Shown: positions 55,301-64,000 of the stretch, one piece after another | Layout of the letters: the number at the start of each line of letters is the position of its first letter | Numbering within the stretch: position 1 is the first letter of the stretch | Assembly: GCF_036711975.1 (NCBI RefSeq) | Contig: NC_091967.1 | Coordinates: 13,020,001-13,084,000, forward strand | DNA length: 64,000 nucleotides | From: Onthophagus taurus | Taxonomy: Eukaryota > Arthropoda > Insecta > Coleoptera > Scarabaeidae | Direction of reading: 5' to 3' | Position numbers and translations under genes: made by a program | Notes under the pieces: model-generated | What the model saw: the letters and a program-made list of their open reading frames with translations, nothing else | Told to the model about the DNA's origin: nothing | The model's database searches: none

Positions 55301-56046
55301 GGTGTATGATGGCGATTCTTGAAGCGAAATAAATACGTTAATAGCCAACACACTAACTGAATAAGCAAGTTCCGTAACAACTAGAACGCTACATAATCGT
55401 TTTTCAGTTATACACATAATTGCAGTATAATCGGTATTGTAGTTTTAAAAAAGTAGTAATTGTGTCAAATTTTATCTTGTGATTTAAGCTAATTCTCATC
55501 GAGGTGAATTTTACTGCTTCTATCACGACTTATTTTTATGGAATCTTATTATGCTTACTTATACATATACCAGTTTGATGATTATATTTGATACATTTTT
55601 AAATAAAATATTTTTTTAAAAATTCCAACATTTATAAGAATTTGCTTTATTAAATGAAAAAATATTATAAATACTGAAAGAACGCGGAATGTCACATATG
55701 ATGAAAGTGGTTCTTATTCTTTTTTTAAGGAAATGTCCTGTTTACTTTTTTCTTTGTAGGGTATGAGGTAAACGTTTAAAAAATGACCTAGCATATTCAG
55801 GTGGATGGTTGACTCAGATGTACCAGATCTTTGAACTTCTCTTGTAATATATTTCTTGGTTCTGTAATTGAAAAAAATGTCTCAAAAAATGAGAAAAGGA
55901 AATGATTTTTAAAACACACTTACCTGTGTATATCATGAATTCCATTATCCATTATAGATATTATTGTGATCTAAAACTCGTTGAGACGTATCAAAAATCA
56001 AGAAAAGGTAGTATCAGTACACTAAAAACTTTAATTCAATCTTTTA
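52301..56046. other. Gene-poor region
   Basis: No gene supported. Islands of raised GC at about 52570-52860 and 53880-54180. At 52985-53058 an irregular CACATC-rich run (ACATCCACATATCTACACATC type) forms a short low-complexity tract. Confidence 0.35.
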
Positions 56047-56370
56047 TACGAGGTGTGTCTGTAAAATAAGTACCGTTTTGATCCACTTTATTGCATGAGA
56101 TTGTCACAAAACGATTAAATTATCGGAAATTGTGTTTCCGTTGGGTTCCAAAAATGCTCAAGGATGTTCACAAAACGAAGCGGCTTGGAAGTGCTTCGAC
56201 ATTTCTTACTCCATGTAATCGTGAAGGAGATGAATTCTTAAGCAAAATTGTGACCGGTGATGAAACTTGGGTTTGTCATGTTACGCTAGAATCCAAACAA
56301 CAGTCGTATCACATAGACAAATATGGCAGTCCAGGCAATGGTATCGCGATTTCCGTTTAATTTTCTTTAC
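56047..56370 (+). pseudogene. Decayed mariner transposase fragment
   Basis: Starts with ACGAGGTGTGTCTGTAAAATAAG, which looks like a mariner end. Translation gives YRKLCFRWVPKMLKDVHKTK near 56109 and EFLSKIVTGDETWVCHVT near 56230; WVPKML and TGDETW are mariner signatures (the Asp of TGDETW is catalytic). The remainder of the transposase and the right end are not found. Confidence 0.75.
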
Positions 56371-56754
56371 ACAACTTCTTCACTTTGGGGAAAAAGAACG
56401 TTGCAAGGTCAATCCACCTTGGTTAGGGATGCAGAAGTACATCTGTCCTATATTCCAGTGGCGTTTTCTTTCCTCCACATTTTTGGTAGATTACAAATGA
56501 GTCCGATGATGCTAAATCTAAAAAATGGAAAATCATTTTGTAATACTTCTTACCCTATTTTCTTGGTGTTGAACAGCTAAGTGTTGATCAAGGCGATCAA
56601 TACCTTCCATTGTGTGATTGTTTGTATGAGTTTTAGGATCATATGTTTCATTATTTGAGAAGTATAATTTTGAATCAATTCAAAAAAATTTTGAAACACA
56701 TCAACAAGTATACTCTACTTCTCACCCAGGTCAGTCACTAGGGTTAATGCAGTC

Positions 56755-57065
56755 CAAATGAAATGCATCTGGAGAGTTATAGGAAAGACACAGTATGGAA
56801 CAGTCATATTCGAGAATACCTTAATATGCAGTCGGTCGAGGATGATTCTTGGAGGATTTTTGAAGCTGTCTTGGTTTGGCCAATGGGATAGGAGAGGAAA
56901 CCACGGATATACATGGAAGCGAGAGCACAGGGCAGGCGAGCCATGGGGAGACCTAGAACAACATGGAAAGAGACAGTGACGCAGATTGCGGCCATCCGAG
57001 GGAAAGCTATGCAGCAGCTCAAGGCTCAATGGCTCACAAATGGATGCTAAAATGATGAAAACTGT
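56755..57065 (+). pseudogene. 3' end fragment of a non-LTR retrotransposon
   Basis: Across frames: RRAMGRPRTTWKETVTQIA near 56935, followed by a QLKAQWLTNGC-like ending. The GRPRTTWK motif is common at the C-terminus of R1/Jockey/craft-like ORF2. There is no catalytic core and the reading frame is broken. Confidence 0.5.
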
Positions 57066-60000
57066 CCTCTCTTCTAAATATTGCGACATCCATAAAAAAG
57101 TAGCACTAAACATAACAATCTAAGTAAATTTATTGGATTTAAAAAATTGATTTTTTAAACGAGATAAATAATTTTTCTCGAAATATTATTTATTAAACAA
57201 TAACCATTATTTACACAAATTGATTCAACTATAAATTCAATATTACTAAGTTTACATTCTCAATATACATAATTTAGACGATACAATCGCATGGCACCAT
57301 TATGAATCGCTTCCAATTGCAATAACATCGAATTCGGGAATTTATATTCACGAAATTAATTGCAATTGTACAATTTGCTCTACCTGATGGTGCATAATTT
57401 ATTTTTCGAGTAATATCCATCCGGATTCCTGTTATTACACGTTACACGCGTAATTTTTATGTTATTAAAAATTGTTTATTAAAACTTCGTTCGTAAAATG
57501 TTATATTTAATAAACAATAATAAATAGGTACTTACCCTTATTTAAAATTATGTAGTTAAAATTTCTTTTCCATTACTCATTTTATATTTTAATAGAATAT
57601 TTTATTTAGTTTGTTCATATTTAAACTTTTAGTCGTAATGGAAAAGCTTTCTTCATTATAACACGTTTCAGTAATTTGTTGGGATATTTCTCTGAATAAA
57701 AACTCTATAAATGTACAATATAAACACGTTTTATTCTTTGTCAGTTCCATGTATGCCATACAATTTCGTAAATACTCATCCTTTACAGTAATAGCACGCG
57801 ATACTTATATAGCGACGAGATTCCATACCTAAATATAATGTTACTTACAATTAAATCTTGACGGTGTCACACGTTTTTATTAATTTATTCATTTTTTAAT
57901 TATTTCTGTCAATAATTCCCGCGATACAGAAATTGCAGAACGGTTTCGTTATGATTTTTTTTTACTTACGTACATACACAGTTAATGGGTTAACCTATAT
58001 ACGTTTATATCACGACACTTATAAGCTTTTTTATGTAATACATAGTAAAAAATACATCTTCCTATAATAGTTTATACGTCGGTTTCATCGCCACCTTCAC
58101 AGACCTTTAACTCTCTTCGTCCTGACGTTACACAAAATTTGTCAATACTTGATGATGACGACAACATTAACACGTGTGCTTACTTCTTTTTATTGTTGTA
58201 ACGTTTCCTAAAAGTAAACTTAATACGAGATTTTTTATAGCTTACAACATAACGAATTTTTTTTGTGTATTTTTTGTATAAAATGTGTAACATAAGATGG
58301 TGTTATGCAGCAGATTAATTAGATGGTGTTGTTTGAAGCTGTATCAATATTCTAGTTAACATAATTCTTTTATAATTATCGTAAATCCTATATTGGATTG
58401 GATGGTGACCGCAATCAGATCGGGATTATACGTTTATGGTAATTCTGGAAATTACAATTTCTGGTCGCGCTGTCAATTATTTTTAAATTATTAACATTAC
58501 AAGCTTATACTGCACATTTTATTTTATTTTTTATCATTGCAACAAAAATTCTATACATTTAGAGTTATCTATGTAACACACAGTTTATTTAGTCAGCTTT
58601 GGTTCGTTTTATTTTTAAGGTAGATATCGATCACTGAACGTAACGTAAATATTTCTATGATAAATTTATAAAAAAAAAAATTTAATATTGTGCTCGGAAA
58701 AAGTGCATTAGTCTTAATCGATTAGCTTTTTTTCTAATATACTATATAAAACTGATCAACATTTAGTATAATTACAGGCGCAATGTTCGGAGTTTAATAA
58801 TGCGCCTTATCTACACGTATATCTATAAGAAAAGAAATAAAAAATTGGTAAATAAAGAAAAATGTATAGCTCTATCTATGCTTTTGTTGGACCCTTTGAC
58901 GGTAACTAATAAGCGAAATAGGTAATAGGACACCAATTAACAGGTGCCGGAGTGTGGTTTCAAAGCAAGGAGACGTTTCTCTCGTTTTCTTTTTGGGTTC
59001 ATTTAGATGCTTTTCTTTTACCTTTCAACTAAGCGAACGTTTTCCGTTACGGTGACATTATGTTCACACTTTCACGACGGCAGCTTAAAACTCAAACAAC
59101 CAAAAAAAGGAGCGCTCGATATTGAACCTTCCTAAGATAAATACACTTTTATAGTTCAGTTTTAGATGCTCTGATTGTAAATGTTTATAAGCCCAAAATG
59201 TGTACTTTTTCAGTGTTAAATTAGAACATATTGGCTTATAACTTAATGAAAATATTATATACATAAACGTGTTGTATGCGGCCGGATAATAGTTACAGGT
59301 GTGTATGTGGAGTTTCAGATTGCGGTTTTACTGCAGCTTCTAAGTTCCATTAACCTCCTTAATCAGCACCTGTTGGAACCACGGCGTGCGATTTACGTGA
59401 TTTGGTTTACATTAAAGGCATCTGGTTATGTATATTTTCGGTTGGGGTAACTTGTATTAAAATTAAATATTTAAACGTTAATTTATTAATTTTTGTTCAA
59501 TCTCTCTTTTTGATTTAAAACTGAAAAAGTACAATCAATGAAACTAATTTTTTAATTTTAAGTTTTGAGAGATGTGTCTGTAGCCACTATAAGATTTTTT
59601 AATGATAAGTAGTATTTCAGATAATTTTTGGTGTTAACTATACAAGGTGATTTTGAATTACAGATACAAAGTTTAATTAGATGATTTAGAATTTCAAAAA
59701 TTGTTTATTTTGCGCTATTTTGCCAAATATTGACAAATACAAAAAGTTTATCAATATTAACGGGCGTTGTATTACTTGTAAGTTAATATAAAACTACATC
59801 CGCTAATTATCAAGATTTGATTGAATTTTGATTCAATTAAGTGTGCCGGATAATGTTTAAATGTGAAATGAGTGAAAAACAGTTGTTTGGCAGCCTAACA
59901 ATTTATTATAGAGTTTGATTTTTCTGAATTATCTACGAATACTCTGAACATAACTTAAACAAGTCAGTATATAAACGCATGACAGGGTATATTTAGTTTT

Positions 60001-60350
60001 GCAAACGAAACTCTACACATATCCTTTGAATGTGTGTATGAATTAGCTTTCTGTCATGTTTGTGATTGATAGAGATATAACATACAAGATTCTCGTTAAA
60101 CTCGTAATTAATTTTTTGAGTTTAGGATCAAAATCATGATTTATTTATCTTATTACCATGACTAATAATACATTTAGTTATCGGCAGGTTTCATCAATTG
60201 ATGTGGTTTTGGCTAAAAGTATACTTTAAAGTATTACTCAAAATTTAATAAGTAATAGTGATTATTTTGTAATGATCATATACTATACTACACATTAGTC
60301 TCATACTCACGAACATATTTAACAGTATAATTATACTATCGGTAATACAG
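57066..60350. other. Gene-poor AT-rich region
   Basis: No gene or repeat could be supported. One less AT-rich island at about 59270-59450. Everything else is ordinary AT-rich sequence. Confidence 0.35.
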
Positions 60351-60571
60351 TCAAATTAGGCTGTGAAGGGTTTCTAACAGCACCTTTATGCATCGTTGTG
60401 TTTGTACATTATAAATTGCAAATTTGGATTGTCGGGAAATATCCTCCATTAATTATAGTAGTGTTTACAGTTGTTGCAGTTATCTTGCCTCCTTTTGGGT
60501 TTATGGCCATTTACTCCTCCGAGCCAGACAAATACAGAGACAAGATTCTGGTATCAAAATCAAAGGATTAA
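60351..60571 (+). CDS. Possible terminal exon of a multi-pass membrane protein
   Basis: After an AG at 60349-60350 an open frame encodes about 73 aa ending at TAA 60569-60571. It contains two strongly hydrophobic segments (GFLTAPLCIVVFVHY and YPPLIIVVFTVVAVILPPFG) and a charged tail (SSEPDKYRDKILVSKSKD). This composition, including Pro and Gly at the ends of segments, looks like real membrane protein rather than random AT-rich translation. The acceptor is weak in pyrimidines, and no upstream exon was identified in the window. The family is not recognised. It might equally be chance. Confidence 0.3.
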
Positions 60572-63500
60572 CTAAACTGGGCGAAACTGTTGAAATGTGT
60601 CGTGTTGTCACAATTTTGACAACTTTATTACAAGTTGTAGAACTGATTATGGCTATGGTATGATTATATTAATTTTAATAAGTTATAGCAAGCGTATTTA
60701 CTAGGGAATGAGGGATATCCTTTGTAGAGTTAAATTTTTGACTAAACAACGTTGTCTAGTTTTCGGATGGTATCGGTACATACAAAACAGAGATCTGTAA
60801 TCTGCTTTTATTTCTGATATTCTTGATATTATTCACGATATTATTGCTCTCTTTATATTTAGTTTCACAACATTAACGCATAATAATTTGCTACTATGAA
60901 AAATTATTTATGCAGATTATTTCGCCGGTTTCTATGCAATCATTCTGGATAATTTACGTTATCCTCTGACCATGATTTTTCTGTGATATTCTACTGATAT
61001 GCTTTTGCACATATCAATATTTTCATTTTTGCCCCTATTTCTTATTTTCACGCTTGATAGATTAGCTTCTATCCCTTATACTTAGCTCTGAACATACGAT
61101 ATTCTATTGACATTCTTATTGTCAAGCTAAGTACGATATTTTATTTTTGGCCACAATATTGTCATGGGTACATGATTCTTAATTATACGAATATCCTTGA
61201 TATTGTTTCGGTGTCTCTATTTAACAAGTACGCTTGATAATTTCCCTTTGCCTTTGTTATTTGGTTGGGTTGGGTTTAGTTTTTCTATTAATATTTAGTA
61301 CTTGCGCTTGGCAAAAATTTCACAGCGTAATTGTTTTTGGACAATGAAATGCGAGACATGTATTTTGTAAAATCAATTTCTTATTAGTGTTTCTGATCAT
61401 CTCCCTAATTTGAGGATCATTACCAAGAGCTGGAATGATTTGCTAATAGCATAATAGTATGAAGTGATTCAAATAAGGAAAATCAAGGGATAATATTAAA
61501 TATAATGTTATAATATACATATTAATTTGATAGTCATTTGAAGACAACGGCAAATTATTTAATTATTGTCAAGCAAGTTATTATCATTCTACGTTCTCCA
61601 CTTACATGAAACCAGATTATTTAATGCTTTATTGCTAAAATGTTATCTGCGTAAGCTATACTCGTTAAACAACAATTTCACTCGATTAATTGCGAAAGCT
61701 CTTCCTGTACATTTTCACGTTTGTTGTGTCTATTTCTCTTCGCGATCTCGGGTCGACTATTATGGTAGGAAATTTCAATCTAATACGGTAATTATTGACC
61801 GGAATGAATTTCAGGATTTTCATGATCATGATTTTCATGAAGCATTAGAATTCAGTATTACAAGGTGGTGATGATATAGAAATGCGATTATTACTATATT
61901 ACAGAGAATTTCCAGAACAATCCTATTTCGCCTATTCATTATAGAGAATTGATGTTACCCCGGAAGAGGTATTAGAGACTATTCATTCACTGGCTTGAAA
62001 ACGGGACGTAGATATGAATGGAAACTTGCACATAAAGCTTGAAGCCGTTATTTTGTGATTCCTTTATTAGCTTTTATTAACATACTAAACAAAATATTTA
62101 AATGAAATGAAACTTGCGCATAAAGCTTGAGGCCGTTATTTATTGTTATTTTTCGAATTATATTTTTGGGATGATTTCAAAATTTATAAGGATCTCCTCT
62201 ATATGAAATTGTGTTCTATTAGAGAAGGAGATCAATATGCGTTTGTGATTCCATTTTAAGGCTAATGACAAGAGTTTTATTTGATGCATGCTATTATTTG
62301 TGTTTCAAAAACGTTTGCTAACAGTGTATGGATTGATATATTTGGATTATTACTGAATGATAATTGAAGGCAAAGCTTCTAGAGTTGGGTTGAGTTTACT
62401 TATAATCTATAATTGGATTTTGGTCTGTAGTTCGTATAAATGAAGCTGTTGGTGAAGCAAATTTGCAATATGGTAATGCATTTTACGCAAGTATATGCTA
62501 TTGATGTGGATTTCATGGGTTTGGCATTATTCTTCTATATACTACAACATGGGGCTAAAGCTAAAATTTATGGTATTAAAGCAACCATTTGGCGTCTCAT
62601 TTGATATGGTCAAACAAAAATTAAGGCGATGGGTCCAAGAAAATCTTTGACAATTGTGGTCAAAGTCAGTACGGTTGGATTGTTGATATCATTAACTTAT
62701 CAAGATCTTATGGCCAAAGTTTCATAAACAGTTTCATAAAGAAACCAGTTTCAATAATAACTTGAATCTGTAAATTAAAACGTTTAAATCATATCAAATG
62801 ATAAATGCAACAAAATATTTTATTTGAGTCGCATCAAATGAAGAAAATAACATTAAAACATTTTTTAATTTAGGAATTCTTACCTGGATTTAATCCATTT
62901 ATGAAAAAGCATTGCAATCATTCAAGTTTAGATAAAATTTAAAATCATCTATTTTTTAGTTTTATACTTGTAATTCAAAACCATTTATAATAATATAATA
63001 TTGAAATTAATCATAATCAAAAGTTATCAATTATACAATTTGTATGCAACACCTAGACAATTCTCCCAAAATATCTTAAAAAAAATTTTTTATGCACTTA
63101 TATGTAATATATTAAATCTTTAAATATCACTTTTATACATAAATACATAATTCTACATGCGAATTTTTTGTAATTTTGCCGGTTTAAAGATTGTAAATAA
63201 ACATGCCGAAGCCAGCGAGACAAATTTTAATTTTTCATTTTCTACAATTTTCGTTACAAAAATATATAGTCTTCATCTTCATTTATTCTTTTTTTTTCAT
63301 TATTTTTGTCTGTTTGGTCATTCAAAGTAAGTAACTGTTTAATCCGCCCTTTGCCCTATTCTCCTCCGATTTCTCAACTTTATGATTTAGTACAACTTAT
63401 GTCACATAGTTTTTTTTTAATTCACTTATCTTATTTATAATACACGTACATCGAAGTTATAAATATACAACTTAAACGTTCAAAAATCAAAACATATTCT

Positions 63501-64000
63501 ATTACTACATCTGAAATGAAATACTAGAAAATGTAATACAAAAAAAGAATACAAATAGATTTGAAAGAATTTATACCCTGTCGTTAACATTTAAATAGCG
63601 AACATTCAATATAAAGATTAAATAGAATATACTTTTTTTTCTTTACTTACAGCGAAACGAATATGACTCCTCGTTTGTATTTGTTCTCTTTAGCAATCAT
63701 AGAAATTGTATTAATAACAAGAAGAAGTGAAAATAAATATTTGGTGCTGCGTTATTTGAAATTTTCTAGGACGTTTCGGGATTTAGAGAAATTTAATACG
63801 GTGAATTTGTTCCAGTTCAAGAGAGCAAGCTGACCGAGATTATTATCAAACTAATTGTCGATAATCGAAACGAACATATTACATTGGTGGAGCTCGAGAA
63901 TAGCCTCATTCCCAAGTCGCGTATTTCGTTCTCTGCAAACCAAATGCATTAAGTCGAGCTTAAATAGTTGATTACGGGAAAAGCAGCCTAATACCGTATA
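60572..64000. other. AT-rich region to window end
   Basis: No gene supported. A short direct duplication is present at 62014-62054 and 62102-62142. The rest shows nothing recognisable. Confidence 0.35.
62014..62142 (+). repeat. Short direct duplication (two 41-bp copies, 88 bp apart)
   Basis: Copies at 62014-62054 and 62102-62142 share GAAACTTGC(A/G)CATAAAGCTTGA(A/G)GCCGTTATTT with few differences. No target duplications or coding capacity. Confidence 0.6.

Overview
This is nuclear DNA of an insect, most likely a beetle. It is AT-rich. Its genes have short introns (about 45-100 bp) with GT/AG borders, and it carries insect-type CYP3-clan P450s, a SOCS5/Socs36E-type SH2 gene, trypsin-like proteases with hydrophobic tails, and abundant mobile elements (copia, gypsy, non-LTR, Tc1/mariner, piggyBac, MITE-like). 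The order assignment is inference from the overall look; no species marker was seen.

Layout. 1-7.6 kb: two divergently transcribed P450 genes. The left one is split in its first exon by a recent full-length copia element (131-4536, identical 165-bp LTRs, 5-bp target duplication). The right one (5962-7588, four exons, 486 aa) is intact. 7.7-10.1 kb: a large composite inverted-repeat element with a second element inside it that has 8-bp target duplications. 10.3-13.2 kb: cytoplasmic aspartyl-tRNA synthetase (minus, nine coding exons) and SmD2 (plus, two exons) facing apart across a short shared promoter region. 15.4-16.9 kb: a SOCS5-like gene (minus, three exons). 17.4-20.5 kb: decayed non-LTR, mariner/maT-like and Tc1-like copies. 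22.1-23.3 kb: PEX3 (minus, three exons).

23.7-39.5 kb: a tandem family of four intronless trypsin-like serine proteases, with a broken non-LTR fragment between the second and third. The fourth is split by a 10,438-bp gypsy-like retroelement (28348-38785, 534-bp LTRs that look identical, 4-bp target duplication). This element is the most interesting item. Its Pol (1587 aa) carries, between the protease/linker region and the reverse transcriptase, a macrodomain closely resembling the ADP-ribosyl-glutamate hydrolase OARD1/TARG1, with both catalytic residues kept. It also has a -1 frameshift heptamer at the gag-pol junction and a third, env-like gene broken by a one-nucleotide frame change.

39.5-64 kb: a gene-poor tail with decayed craft-like, piggyBac, mariner and R1/Jockey-like fragments, a 254-bp MITE, a field of degenerate short repeats near 47 kb, and several less AT-rich islands that could be regulatory. 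One possible membrane-protein terminal exon lies at 60.35-60.57 kb. No rRNA, tRNA or CRISPR array was recognised.

Taken together, two housekeeping pairs or singles (DARS1/SNRPD2, PEX3), one signalling gene (SOCS) and two environmental-response families (P450, proteases) sit among mobile DNA. In each family one member has been knocked out on this haplotype by a very young LTR insertion whose target reading frame is otherwise still open.
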